NCBI GenBank assembly: GCA_964011275.1
Contig: CAXGOB010000042.1
Coordinates: 1 to 44,322, forward strand
DNA length: 44,322 nt
Direction of reading: 5' to 3'
DNA from: UBA7328 sp002471345
GTDB lineage: Bacteria; Bacteroidota; Bacteroidia; Chitinophagales; Saprospiraceae
Each line of letters starts with the position of its first letter. Position 1 is the stretch's first letter. This document shows, piece after piece, positions 16,789-26,509 of the stretch. The notes under the pieces are model-generated. The model did no database searches, was not told the origin of the DNA, and was given only the letters and a program-made list of their open reading frames with translations. Position numbers and translations under genes: made by a program.

Positions 16789-19700
16789 TCACTCCTCTTC
16801 CATCTGCCACCAAGGCTTAGCAATCGCTTCTTTCACAGGATACACTTTATCCAGCGTTCCTCCTTCATAAAGTACTCCGTTTTTCATTACGTACTTTATG
16901 GAAATAGAATTCTTTATATCCTCTAAAGGGCTTTTGTCTAAAACTATTAAATCTGCTAATTTGCCTTTCTCAATACTGCCTAACTCAGCTGATAGTCCTA
17001 ATGCTTTTGCCCCGTTTATAGTAGCTGCTTTTAAGACATTGTGAGGCGACATCCCTCCTGAAGCCAGCAACCACATTTCCCAATGATTTTGTAACCCTTG
17101 CATTTCTCCATGCCCCCCTACGGCAACATTCCCACCTGCAATCATTATCTTATCTGCTCCAATTGCTACATCTTTCACATGGTAATCTTCTTCTCTAAAA
17201 TATAATAATCGAGTTGCCGTGTTATCATACAAGTCATCCTTTGGAAAAAAGCGTCGCAGTTTTTGATTTTCGAACGGGTTTTCTTTGGCTAAATATTGAT
17301 AAATAGGCAATGGACCACCGAAACTTACCAATAATGTAGGCGTGTACTGTATATTCGATTGCCCAAAAAGCTGAACAATGTCCTTGTAAATATGAGCATT
17401 TGGCAATGAATGTTCATTGCTGGTAAAACCATCCAAAACGTGGGTGATATCCTGCTTTGAATCTGCTCCACCTTCGGCTATGGGCATTAACTGCAATTCT
17501 TTTGTGGCTTGTATCATCCATTGCCGTTGTTGGCGATTACCGACGAGATAGGATTTGATATAATTGATTTGATACCTGTTTTTATATATTTCCAATCTTG
17601 ATTTTATCTTTTCATAGGAAGTCAATCCGTCAAAAAAGAATAGGCCTGGTCCTGTAGAATAAATTCTTGGCCCATCTACCATGCCAGCTGCTACCAAATC
17701 TGAATAAATGAATATATCTGCAACAGATTGTGGATCTCTCACAGTAGTAGTTCCATATGCCAAATTGGAATACATAGCCGGAGAAATTGGTACTAAAACC
17801 CCGGGAGTTATTTTTAGATGAGCGTGGACATCTACGATTCCGGGCATGATAATCTTACCCGTAACATCTATGACTTCAGCATCTTGAGGAATAGCTACGG
17901 TTCCAATAGCACGGACTGCTATAATGCGATTGTTCTCAATTACAATTTCCGAATTTTCAATAATTTCATCGCCTTTCATACTAATACAAGTCCCACCTTT
18001 TAATACAACTGTTCCTGAAGGCTTGGTACGAGTAAATGTCAAATTAATGATTTCCTTTTGATTGATAGTATCTAGTTTTTGATGTATGGTCGTGCCCGTT
18101 GTCCATAAAGCTGTCTTTCCATCACTTGACCAAGAATAGCCCTCAGGTCGGTCTGCTGCCAATAATTGCCCCTCTGTCATGGCATTAAATGACAGTGGTG
18201 CTTTTAAATCAGCAAAGGTTGTATCTGTCTCGATTTTGACCTGATGTAATGTGCCTCCATTCGTAAGAAAGAGTATCTCAGTCCCACCTGTGTTGATTTT
18301 CATTTCTTTAGCAGGAATGGGGCTTTTAGCAACAATTTTTCTAGGACTTCCCAATTGTTGATACATCACACCCGAAAATCCAGACGTAGCTAATATGCCT
18401 TTGTCATCTGCTGCATATTGAGGATATAGAAAGCCACCTGTTACACCAAAGTTGCTCACACTTCTATTGCTTAAGTCAATTTCAATGAACTCTGCTTCAT
18501 TAGGGAATGGTATGTATTTTGTCTTGCGTTTGATGCCTTCAGAAGTGCGATATGCCACAAGACGACCATTGTCAGGACTTATAGCAGGTGTAGCATAAAA
18601 GGCAGACTCCTTGGTGATTTGTTCTGTCGATTGCGATTCAATGGTGTATTTCCATAAGTGTCCACCTGTCTCATTCCAAGTACAGTAGACTAAGAAAGTG
18701 CCATCGTGTGCCCAAGTAGGATAACTTGCCCAATCATTCTTTGTAGATATTTGGATGGGTTTGTCTTGATCACTTTTCTTGATATAGATTTTACCTAAAG
18801 CTGAAAAGGCCAAAGCTCCACTCGCAGCAAGAGCTGGTTGTTGCACAAACCTTAACTCTACTTCACTTTGATCCACTTTATGTTCATAATGCAGAGGTGC
18901 GGGAACCTCCATTTCTACTCTTACTTTAAAGGGTATAACAGTATCTTCTCCATTTACTAAATCGATTTTATGAATTTTTCCACCATAAGCAGCTATAATG
19001 GATTCGCCACCAGGAGTAAAAGTATAATTGGGAAGAACATCACGTGTTGCTCGTGCCTCTAGTTCGTTAGCGACGAATGGAAAAACCAGCCATTTTTCTT
19101 TCCCATTTTCTAAATTTCTTAAACGCAAACCAGTTTTGCCACCACTCATTGCACCATAAGCCAGCCATTTTCCATCTTTGGAAATACGAGGCTTCATCGA
19201 GTTCCCTTTATCCAGCAATACATTTTCGGTGACTTTGGTTTTTGTATTGTAAAATTTGATTTGACTTGTAGCACCTTTTCTCATGCCATAAGCACGAGGA
19301 GTTATGGATGAAAAATAAAAACCTTCTTTGTCAGGATGTACTGTTCCCATATAAGGGCCTGGGCCGGGAGTAGAAATGAGCCTTGGGGTAGCTCCATTTG
19401 TATTTTCTACTAGTAATGTTGCCTGTTTTGTGTCTATTTCAATTTCGTAAATATTAGCTTTTCGCTGAAAGCCATCCGCGATTACTGTTACTAGAATAGA
19501 TTCACCATCGAGACTCCATTCTGGAGACACCATTAACTCCTGTTTATATTGGCTGATTTGGCGAGCATTTTTACCACTTCTATCAGCTATCCACACATTG
19601 TCTGCACCGCTTTCATCGCTAATAAAGACGATATTTTTACCATCAGGGGAAAAGCGAGATTGGGATTGAAATGCATTACCTTCGATCAGTGGTTTAGCTT

Positions 19701-19905
19701 TACCTCCATTGCTCGATAAGGAATAAATATCACCAAGCAATTCAAAATGAATGGTTTTACCATCTGGTGAAACATCCAATGCCATCCAGGTCCCTTCGTC
19801 GGTTTCGAAGGAGATTGTTTTTTGTTGAGCGGTTAAAGTTCCAATGTTTAAATTGAAAAAAAATAGAGATAAGATTAAGTGAAAATTGAAGCCATTCTTT
19901 TTCAT
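16789..19905 (-). CDS. Exported amidohydrolase with N-terminal PD40 beta-propeller
   Basis: The start at 19905 gives 1038 aa with a signal peptide (hydrophobic run to LTAQQ). Residues about 30-600 are TolB/PD40 beta-propeller repeats (SPDGKTIHF, SPDGKNIVF, SKDGKWLAYG, SPDNGRLVAY). From about 640 an amidohydrolase barrel follows with the metal motif H694-A-H696 (GIVDVHAH). A later GGHGEMQGLQNHWEMW stretch and the closing GSIEKGKLADLIVLD are typical of this subgroup. Members hydrolyse amide or peptide bonds, and the propeller probably screens substrates. It is last in the five-gene operon, 60 nt after the D-aminoacylase-like gene, pointing to processing of peptides or acylated amino acids in the periplasm. 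Confidence 0.88.
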   Translation of the reverse strand: MKKNGFNFHLILSLFFFNLNIGTLTAQQKTISFETDEGTWMALDVSPDGKTIHFELLGDIYSLSSNGGKAKPLIEGNAFQSQSRFSPDGKNIVFISDESGADNVWIADRSGKNARQISQYKQELMVSPEWSLDGESILVTVIADGFQRKANIYEIEIDTKQATLLVENTNGATPRLISTPGPGPYMGTVHPDKEGFYFSSITPRAYGMRKGATSQIKFYNTKTKVTENVLLDKGNSMKPRISKDGKWLAYGAMSGGKTGLRLRNLENGKEKWLVFPFVANELEARATRDVLPNYTFTPGGESIIAAYGGKIHKIDLVNGEDTVIPFKVRVEMEVPAPLHYEHKVDQSEVELRFVQQPALAASGALAFSALGKIYIKKSDQDKPIQISTKNDWASYPTWAHDGTFLVYCTWNETGGHLWKYTIESQSTEQITKESAFYATPAISPDNGRLVAYRTSEGIKRKTKYIPFPNEAEFIEIDLSNRSVSNFGVTGGFLYPQYAADDKGILATSGFSGVMYQQLGSPRKIVAKSPIPAKEMKINTGGTEILFLTNGGTLHQVKIETDTTFADLKAPLSFNAMTEGQLLAADRPEGYSWSSDGKTALWTTGTTIHQKLDTINQKEIINLTFTRTKPSGTVVLKGGTCISMKGDEIIENSEIVIENNRIIAVRAIGTVAIPQDAEVIDVTGKIIMPGIVDVHAHLKITPGVLVPISPAMYSNLAYGTTTVRDPQSVADIFIYSDLVAAGMVDGPRIYSTGPGLFFFDGLTSYEKIKSRLEIYKNRYQINYIKSYLVGNRQQRQWMIQATKELQLMPIAEGGADSKQDITHVLDGFTSNEHSLPNAHIYKDIVQLFGQSNIQYTPTLLVSFGGPLPIYQYLAKENPFENQKLRRFFPKDDLYDNTATRLLYFREEDYHVKDVAIGADKIMIAGGNVAVGGHGEMQGLQNHWEMWLLASGGMSPHNVLKAATINGAKALGLSAELGSIEKGKLADLIVLDKSPLEDIKNSISIKYVMKNGVLYEGGTLDKVYPVKEAIAKPWWQMEEE

Positions 19906-19965
19906 TATTGATTTATTTTGCTTGTTCCTAGTTATTAAAATAGTGCGGTGCTCTGCACCTACCAA

Positions 19966-21561
19966 TTACTTATATTCTCTCCTCATCCATTTGCCTGGTA
20001 ACTGACCTGTCAATTCTTCCTCCTCTAAAACCATTTCACCATTAATCAATACATGCTTAATTCCACTAGGAAAATGATGTGGGTCAGTATAGGTCGAGTT
20101 ATCATTGATGGTAGCAAAATCAAAAATCACGAGGTCGGCAATAGCCCCTTTTCGAATATGACCACGGTCTTTCAAACCGATTTTTTCTGCGGGTAGATAG
20201 GTCATTTTGTGTATAGCATTCTCTAGGCTGATGACCTTTTGATCGCGTACAAAGTGTCCCAATACTTTCGGGAAAGCCCCATAACAGCGAGGATGTGGGT
20301 GTCCCTCTCCGAAGTTGAGCAAATCACCATCGGAATCAATCATGGTAGTGGGATGTTGAAGAAAATGCTCAATATCATCTTCAGACATTGCATGAAAGAT
20401 ACCAATAAACCCACCTTGTAATTCCAGATCTAATATCAAATCTATGCCTGTTTCTAATGTTAGCGGTAATCCTAAATGTGTTGCATAATCAGCCAGAGTT
20501 TTACCACTGAATGTAGGATTCTGCTTGAAATCCCTGAACTGTATTTTAGTCAGATCTTCTCCACCAGCATCCCTTTTGAATAGTTCTGCCATTTCCTGTT
20601 TTATCCTTAATGAAGTCGTTTTATCTGCCAGTCGGTTACGCAATCCTTCTTGCCCTCCTTCCATTGCCCATTGGGGTATTAGAATTGAACTTATTGTACT
20701 GAATGCTGTATAGGGATATATATCATGGCTGACATCAACACCTTCTTGTCGGGCAGAATCAATCAAAGTCAATGCTTTTTTAGACCAACCCCATTGGGTT
20801 TGTCCAGTCGCTTTCAGATGGTTGATTTGAACAGAGATATTGGCTTTCTTTCCAATGTTGATGCTCTCTCGAATAGATTCTAATAAGCCACTTCCTTCAT
20901 TACGCATATGGGTGAAATAAATACCATTGAATTGTGCCGCAATCAGAGCCAATTCTACAATTTCGGCTTCATCAGCATAATTGCCAGGAACATATTCTAA
21001 TCCGGAAGATAAACCCAAAGCCCCTTGTCTCATTGTAGCTTCTACATAATACTTCATACTATCCATCTCTTCCGTAGAAGGCGATTTATTTTCAAGTCCC
21101 ATGACCTGTTTTCGTATCCAAGTATGGCCTGCAAAATAGCCCATATTAGGAGCCATTTTGAGAGTATCTGCGTATATGTCCAAAGGAAAAGCTTGGTCAC
21201 CACTATGCAAACTAGCCATTATGGTGGTTATTCCCTGACGTATAAAATTTTCAGCGGAAGGGTACTCTTGGATATTGACTTCTACATTGGTATGCATATC
21301 AATAAATCCAGGGCTTACGATTAAGTCAATTGCATTAATAAGCTTGACCGTCTCAGCAGCAGCAATATCTTCTTTTGATATTTTTACAATCCTATCTTTT
21401 TTAACTGCAATTGATGCACGGTAGGCAGGTGCACCTGTACCATCTACAATTATCCCGTTTTGGATGATCAGATCGTATGTGGTCGATGTTTTTTTGCAAT
21501 CCGTAACTGTTAACAATCCAAATAATAAAAAGAAAGTGGAGGCAAGAGTGTGATTATTCAT
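19966..21561 (-). CDS. N-acyl-D-amino-acid deacylase-like amidohydrolase (D-aminoacylase family)
   Basis: This 531-aa exported protein has a hydrophobic signal and a possible lipobox ending at C22. D-aminoacylases remove the acyl group from N-acyl-D-amino acids in a metal-dependent barrel. H218 (FTHMRNEG) and H248 (INHLKATG) match the two barrel His ligands, and D411 (MIDSDG) matches the catalytic Asp. However the first motif is H90-T-N92 rather than HxH, and an ungapped reading puts His119 (ASLHSG) where the Cys ligand normally is (GNCG). The start codon follows directly on the TAG of the DUF1611 gene, so the two are translationally linked. Neighbours support a role in D-amino-acid use. Confidence 0.85.
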   Translation of the reverse strand: MNNHTLASTFFLLFGLLTVTDCKKTSTTYDLIIQNGIIVDGTGAPAYRASIAVKKDRIVKISKEDIAAAETVKLINAIDLIVSPGFIDMHTNVEVNIQEYPSAENFIRQGITTIMASLHSGDQAFPLDIYADTLKMAPNMGYFAGHTWIRKQVMGLENKSPSTEEMDSMKYYVEATMRQGALGLSSGLEYVPGNYADEAEIVELALIAAQFNGIYFTHMRNEGSGLLESIRESINIGKKANISVQINHLKATGQTQWGWSKKALTLIDSARQEGVDVSHDIYPYTAFSTISSILIPQWAMEGGQEGLRNRLADKTTSLRIKQEMAELFKRDAGGEDLTKIQFRDFKQNPTFSGKTLADYATHLGLPLTLETGIDLILDLELQGGFIGIFHAMSEDDIEHFLQHPTTMIDSDGDLLNFGEGHPHPRCYGAFPKVLGHFVRDQKVISLENAIHKMTYLPAEKIGLKDRGHIRKGAIADLVIFDFATINDNSTYTDPHHFPSGIKHVLINGEMVLEEEELTGQLPGKWMRREYK

Positions 21562-22587
21562 CTATTTATTATTGAATTCATTATTCAAATGATCTATTAT
21601 TTCTTGGGTGCCATCTTTAAGTGGATCAACACAAGGAAGCTCTATTTCTTTAGAAAGATCATCAAGGTATTTTTCACGTTCCTCTGGGTTTAGTTGAGAT
21701 GTATTTACACTTACTCCAACACATCTAATTGCTGCGTTTGTCAGTTTTCCAATCTGTACAGTTCGCTCTATCACCTCTTGTATAGTTGGCAAAACAAAAT
21801 TATCCCATCCATCTATATACATTCTGTTAGCTTTGTGACAAACAACAAAAGCATCTGGTTGGGAACCTACTAGCAGTCCCATACTGACGGCTGCATAACC
21901 AGGATGAATAATACCCCCTTGACCTTCAATAATATCCCAATGGTCAGCATCATTATCAGGTGATAGAAGTTCAGCTGCACCTGAAACAAAATCTGATACT
22001 ACCGCATCAATAGGAATCCCTTTCCCTGCTATCATAATACCTGTTTGACCACTGGCCCTAAAATCAACATTCATTCCTCTTCCTTTCATATCTTTTTCTA
22101 ACGCCAATGCCGTATACTTTTTCCCTACAACACAATCAGTACCTACTGTCAGCAGTCTACGTCCTGTACGTTTCCTTCCATTGCCAACAGGGATATTTTC
22201 TGGTGGAATGCGAATATCAACCAAACGTGCTCCAGATCGTGCAGCGGCTTCTCTAAGGCGAGGCACATCTTTTAAATGGTTATGAACACCTGCAACAATA
22301 TCAATACCTTTTAATAAAGCATCTTCTAAGGTATCAATCCATGCATCAGGAATTCCTCCACCTATAGAAGCAGTACCTATGATCAATGAACCTATATTGG
22401 TCTCGACAGCATCTTTAATAGTCATAGATGGCAACCCAAGATCTATAGTGCCACCTTCTAGCCTAAGCTGACCTTCACATAGAGTACGACGCCATTCCAC
22501 TATTCCATGGCCAGTTTTGACAAAGCCATCTCTTGTTTCGTTTGCTAGAAATATTAGATAAGGTGTTTTAAGTTCAATTATTTTCAT
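21562..22587 (-). CDS. dgcN: DUF1611 family protein, DgcN-like
   Basis: This 341-aa cytoplasmic protein has the two-domain DUF1611 layout: an N-terminal Rossmann-like part (about 1-135) and a P-loop domain with GTDCVVGKKYT at 149-159. In the described DgcN-DgcA route of marine bacteria, DgcN N-acetylates D-glutamate and DgcA racemises the product. I assign the DgcN role from the family and from the epimerase directly upstream (52-nt gap); specificity for D-Glu rather than another amino acid or dipeptide is inferred. Its TAG stop touches the ATG of the D-aminoacylase-like gene, which could then deacylate the product. Confidence 0.75.
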   Translation of the reverse strand: MKIIELKTPYLIFLANETRDGFVKTGHGIVEWRRTLCEGQLRLEGGTIDLGLPSMTIKDAVETNIGSLIIGTASIGGGIPDAWIDTLEDALLKGIDIVAGVHNHLKDVPRLREAAARSGARLVDIRIPPENIPVGNGRKRTGRRLLTVGTDCVVGKKYTALALEKDMKGRGMNVDFRASGQTGIMIAGKGIPIDAVVSDFVSGAAELLSPDNDADHWDIIEGQGGIIHPGYAAVSMGLLVGSQPDAFVVCHKANRMYIDGWDNFVLPTIQEVIERTVQIGKLTNAAIRCVGVSVNTSQLNPEEREKYLDDLSKEIELPCVDPLKDGTQEIIDHLNNEFNNK

Positions 22588-22639
22588 AATTCGTTACGCG
22601 GTATTTTTAATTCTGTCTTCTAGGTCTTTTACTCAACCA

Positions 22640-23758
22640 TTAAATGGTCACTTTACTTTCTTGATTTAAATGATTTTCATCAAATTCTGCTCCATGACCA
22701 ATAGCATCTGACAGATTTAGTAAGCCTCCGATTTTATCGTCAAAAGTCATTCCTCCAATCACAGGATCAGTTTTAAAGTTATAGCAAGAATCTAAATCGA
22801 TAAAACTAATATTCGGTCGGGCCATTGCCAGATGTGCAGCAGCGGACAAGCCTAATCTACTTTCTGCAAAACAGCCTATCATGCATTTCATTCCTGCTGC
22901 CTCTGCAATAGCATTAATTTTAAGTCCTGAATGAATACCTCCTGATTTGCCCAACTTAATATTGAGATAATCCACTGCTTCCATTTTTGCAAGTTTCATG
23001 GCATCTTTATGATCAAATACGCTTTCATCTCCGCAAATGGGTAAATTTACCTTGGCTCTTAAGCGAGCAAGTCCTTCATAATCCCAAGCTGCAATAGGTT
23101 GTTCTGAGTATTGTAAATTAAAATCTTGCATTGCATTTATATTGGCAACTGCTGTAGGATAATCCCAACCTTGGTTACTATCTATTTTTAGAGATATCTC
23201 AGGTCCGATAACTTCTCTTACGGCCCTCACATATGGTACATCTTCTAACTCTGGTCGTCCTACCTTCAATTTTATAGCATCAAATCCTGATGCTATAATG
23301 TCCTTTGTTTGAGCTACAGTTTCTTCAACGGTGTCCTTTATACCAATGGTGAGATCCGTTCTTAGCTCTCTTCGTTCTCCTCCAAGAAACTGATATAATG
23401 GCATTTTAGCTGCTTTAGCTGCAATATCATAAAGTGCCATATCAAATGCCGATCTAACTGATGGATCACCAAAAGTCAGGCTATTGATTTCTTTCATCCT
23501 TTCTTCTATAGCCAATACATCTTTGCCTTTTATTAATCTGGCCATAGTTTGAGCAGTAGCATAGTTAGTATCCTGACTATCACCAGTAATCTCCGCACAG
23601 GGACTAGATTCTCCCCATCCAACAATACCATTGTCAGTTGTAACTTTTATAGCCAAATTTTCAGCCCCATCTGAATTCCCAAGTAGAATCTTAATAGGTT
23701 TGGTAATCTCTACATTAAATTTAAATATTTCGATTTTCAGAATTTTTATATTCATCAA
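22640..23758 (-). CDS. dgcA: Enolase-superfamily epimerase (DgcA-like N-acyl amino acid racemase / dipeptide epimerase)
   Basis: This 372-aa cytoplasmic enzyme belongs to the muconate-lactonising subgroup. Catalytic Lys pair K163-x-K165 (KLKVG), metal ligands D193 (KIDSNQGW), E219 (YSEQP) and D244 (GDES), and the opposite-face K268 (NIKLGKSGG) are all present, so it should catalyse 1,1-proton transfer at an alpha carbon. The C-terminal FAESRLGLSAAAH and DLDS motifs are typical of dipeptide epimerases such as the L-Ala-D/L-Glu enzymes. The DUF1611 neighbour argues for the DgcA role (N-acetyl-D-Glu racemase); a peptidoglycan-dipeptide epimerase is the main alternative. A second ATG one codon later is equally possible as start. 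It lies 44 nt after the TonB receptor. Confidence 0.82.
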   Translation of the reverse strand: MMNIKILKIEIFKFNVEITKPIKILLGNSDGAENLAIKVTTDNGIVGWGESSPCAEITGDSQDTNYATAQTMARLIKGKDVLAIEERMKEINSLTFGDPSVRSAFDMALYDIAAKAAKMPLYQFLGGERRELRTDLTIGIKDTVEETVAQTKDIIASGFDAIKLKVGRPELEDVPYVRAVREVIGPEISLKIDSNQGWDYPTAVANINAMQDFNLQYSEQPIAAWDYEGLARLRAKVNLPICGDESVFDHKDAMKLAKMEAVDYLNIKLGKSGGIHSGLKINAIAEAAGMKCMIGCFAESRLGLSAAAHLAMARPNISFIDLDSCYNFKTDPVIGGMTFDDKIGGLLNLSDAIGHGAEFDENHLNQESKVTI

Positions 23759-23802
23759 GTATGCATTTGTGAATAAAATAGACTGCCAAAACTAAATCTT
23801 AA

Positions 23803-26115
23803 TTAAAACGAAACACTTAATTCAATACCTAACTGTCTTGGATAGGCCTGGGTCGCAAGGGATCGTCCACCTGCTACATTTGCAAACAACGCACCTGATT
23901 CCCCAAGTAAATTATTCCCGAACATACTGATCTCGTAATTTTTGTTTCGAACACCAAGACGCATTCTAGCCATGGTCTGCTCGTCCCCTTCAGTACGATT
24001 TTCGTCAATTGCCACTTGCTTGCCCATGTGACTGATGCCCGCTGATCCAGCAAACCGCCATCCCTTTTCGCCAAAAGCGGCCATATAAACTGTATTGAAT
24101 CCGACATTGAAACTTGGTACTCCAGGCAACCTATCTCCGACTTCAAAAGGTAGAAAATCGATGAATTGTTCATTGATATCTTTAAACTTGGCATCATTCA
24201 CATTAGCAATAAATTGAAAAGAGAGCTCAGAATTATTTGGTGAATAAGCTAACCCAAGATCAAGACCATTGATTCTTGAATCGCCCAATGATACTTGGGT
24301 GGTAATCCCTTGAATGGCAGGAGAAAATTGTTGATCCTTCCATTGTTGGGTATATAGTACAGCTTCCATGTTAAATTGGCCTTCGGCCCATGACTGCTTC
24401 GTACCCAATTCATAACTCCATAGCTTATCAGAATCTACATTTTCTGACACTTCAAGCCCAGCCATCTGAAAGAAAGGTAAGAAAGCTGGATTGTTGAACT
24501 GTCCACTTCGGAAACCCTTAGCTACATTGATAAAATAGTTCGCATTTTCATTAGGTCGGAATGATAGGTTAAACCTTGGGTTTACACTTTCAAAAGTTCC
24601 TTCTTGTTCATCTCTGTTAGTAGGTTCGATACGTCTGGTATCAGAAAAAGAACGCAGACCGAGCAATGGTATTAGTTTCCCATCTAACAACTTATACGAA
24701 GCCTCTCCAAAAAATGAAATGGACTTGGACGTAAAGTCGGCCCCGCCATTGGGCTGGATTTCTGGATCCAAAGCTTGGAAAATCGTATTTTTTGAATCGG
24801 CATAAAAAACACCGGCCAACCATTGAAAACCAGATTCTGTATTTGACACCAGTCTTGTTTCGTGGTTGATTGCTCTAGTATCAATATCAGCAGACACCTT
24901 CAGCATACCGGTTGGTGACGGAGGAAAAGGCAGGGCTACATCATTTTTGAATTCATAACCAATTAAGCTGGTCGTTGTGTTTAAAGTTGCAAAGTTACTA
25001 ATGTCCCATTCTGCAGTTCCTGCAAGAACATCCCAACCCACATTTGTAAAATCACCTACATTTCCAGTAGATATAGTGTTTTCCACATCAGAAAGAAAAG
25101 TGCCTGCATTCTGGTCAACACTATTGGCCTGGTACAATAACTTAAAACTTAGATTATTTGTCGGAATATACATAAGTTGGGCACGTAGCTGCTGTATATT
25201 GGCATCATTGAAATTTTCTGTGGTACCATCATTGGTTTCCATATATCCTCCAACGCTTTCAAAACTACCGGAAACTCGGAGCCCCAATTTATTTTTTATA
25301 AGAGGAACGTTCAACATAGCATCATAATAATTTCCACCGTCACCTCCATTAGTAGAAGAAAGCCCTCCAGTAAAGTTGCCACTGATTTTTTGAAGGTTTG
25401 GTTTATTGGTAATATACCTTATAACTCCACCCATGGCACCTGCACCATATAATGTACTTTGGGGACCTCGTAAGACTTCAACCCTATTTATGTCAAAAGA
25501 TCTGGAAACCGGAGCAAAAGAACTTCGATAAAAATTAAATGCAGCATCATCTATATAATACCCAATGGAAGGGTCACCGTTCTGCTGTACGATACCTCTT
25601 AGTTGATACTGTCTTGCACCAATATTATTGGCCACACCTTCAGATGCACCTGGTATAAAAGCGATGACATCGGTCAGATCACGAGCACCCAGTTCATCGA
25701 GGGTCTTTCCAGAAATTGCCTGGGCTGAGATGGGAATTTCTACCAAGCGTTGATCCCTTTTCTGAGCGGTGACCACAACACTACCGAGTTGCACCCCTTC
25801 CCTCATTGCAAAGTCTAAAGTACCTCCATCGGAGCTAATGGTTTTGTTTAGTGGGGCGTAGCCAAGATAACTGGCCTCTATTGTAATCGTGCCTACCATG
25901 TCGTCAGGCACGGCAAAAGTATAGGATCCGTCTTCATCGGCCGTGGTGCCGATCGTGGTACCTTTGATAATAATAGAGGCTCCTAATAGGGGTTGGTTAT
26001 TCAATGCATCGGTAACGGTACCTGTTACCAATGATTGGGCAGTAAGTGTCGCCATGCTTAAACAGCATAGTGAAAGGACGGCCCATATTCGATTAAAGTT
26101 TATTTTGGTATTCAT
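23803..26115 (-). CDS. TonB-dependent receptor with CarboxypepD_reg domain
   Basis: This 770-aa outer-membrane transporter has a signal peptide (1-27, cut near LTAQ-S), a CarboxypepD_reg-like domain at 28-108 (GTVTDALNNQPLLGAS), a TonB-box-like VVVTAQKR (113-120), a plug at about 125-240 (ending INRVEVLRGPQSTLYG and GGVIRYITNKP), and a beta barrel ending in an aromatic C-terminus (LSVSF). No SusD lipoprotein is next to it, so it is not a glycan SusCD pair. It is the first gene of the operon whose other products act on D- or N-acyl amino acids, so its ligand is probably a peptide or amino-acid derivative rather than iron, though a siderophore cannot be excluded. Confidence 0.92.
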   Translation of the reverse strand: MNTKINFNRIWAVLSLCCLSMATLTAQSLVTGTVTDALNNQPLLGASIIIKGTTIGTTADEDGSYTFAVPDDMVGTITIEASYLGYAPLNKTISSDGGTLDFAMREGVQLGSVVVTAQKRDQRLVEIPISAQAISGKTLDELGARDLTDVIAFIPGASEGVANNIGARQYQLRGIVQQNGDPSIGYYIDDAAFNFYRSSFAPVSRSFDINRVEVLRGPQSTLYGAGAMGGVIRYITNKPNLQKISGNFTGGLSSTNGGDGGNYYDAMLNVPLIKNKLGLRVSGSFESVGGYMETNDGTTENFNDANIQQLRAQLMYIPTNNLSFKLLYQANSVDQNAGTFLSDVENTISTGNVGDFTNVGWDVLAGTAEWDISNFATLNTTTSLIGYEFKNDVALPFPPSPTGMLKVSADIDTRAINHETRLVSNTESGFQWLAGVFYADSKNTIFQALDPEIQPNGGADFTSKSISFFGEASYKLLDGKLIPLLGLRSFSDTRRIEPTNRDEQEGTFESVNPRFNLSFRPNENANYFINVAKGFRSGQFNNPAFLPFFQMAGLEVSENVDSDKLWSYELGTKQSWAEGQFNMEAVLYTQQWKDQQFSPAIQGITTQVSLGDSRINGLDLGLAYSPNNSELSFQFIANVNDAKFKDINEQFIDFLPFEVGDRLPGVPSFNVGFNTVYMAAFGEKGWRFAGSAGISHMGKQVAIDENRTEGDEQTMARMRLGVRNKNYEISMFGNNLLGESGALFANVAGGRSLATQAYPRQLGIELSVSF

Positions 26116-26230
26116 AATGTATAAGAGTTAGTTAGCAAAAATTTGATTGATCTGTAAGTGTCTTTTATTACACTTTTTGGTATTCAATTTTTAAAAACTA
26201 GAAATATATTCTTCAAACTACACTATTTGT

Positions 26231-26244
26231 ACAAATATATTTGT
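26231..26244 (-). promoter_or_regulatory. 14-bp perfect palindrome / -7-like box before the TonB receptor operon
   Basis: ACAAATATATTTGT is its own reverse complement and contains TATATTTG, a full match to the Bacteroidota -7 box TAnnTTTG, on both strands. It lies about 115 nt before the receptor ATG. With an Lrp/AsnC gene next door, it could be an operator overlapping the promoter. The rest of 26116-26509 shows no gene. Confidence 0.45.
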
Positions 26245-26509
26245 TATTTGTTGTTATAATAAGAATAATATGCTTTTGTCCATGATAATAATTTTGCTTT
26301 GAAGGAAAATATGCTGGAAGAATTGAACTGAGTTTGTTAGGTTTTTAGAGATTAACTAGGAATGGTACAGTAATAAATCACGTTTTTATGCACAGTCATT
26401 TTTTATTTATGCCAGGCAAAAAACATAGGCGATGCTTAGCAATGACAAGGCTTTTTAACAAAGCAGAAAGGAGAAAGACCAAATAGAAAAATATAAAATT
26501 ATTGTTGAA

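Noticed and set aside
21559..21564. TAG between the DUF1611 gene and the D-aminoacylase-like gene as a readthrough site, since both are in the same frame
   Set aside because: The downstream protein has its own signal peptide and ATG directly after the stop; a fusion would bury the signal. One in three adjacent genes share a frame by chance.
23803..26115. SusC-type glycan receptor of a polysaccharide utilisation locus
   Set aside because: There is no SusD partner and no glycoside hydrolase; the neighbours act on amino acids and peptides.
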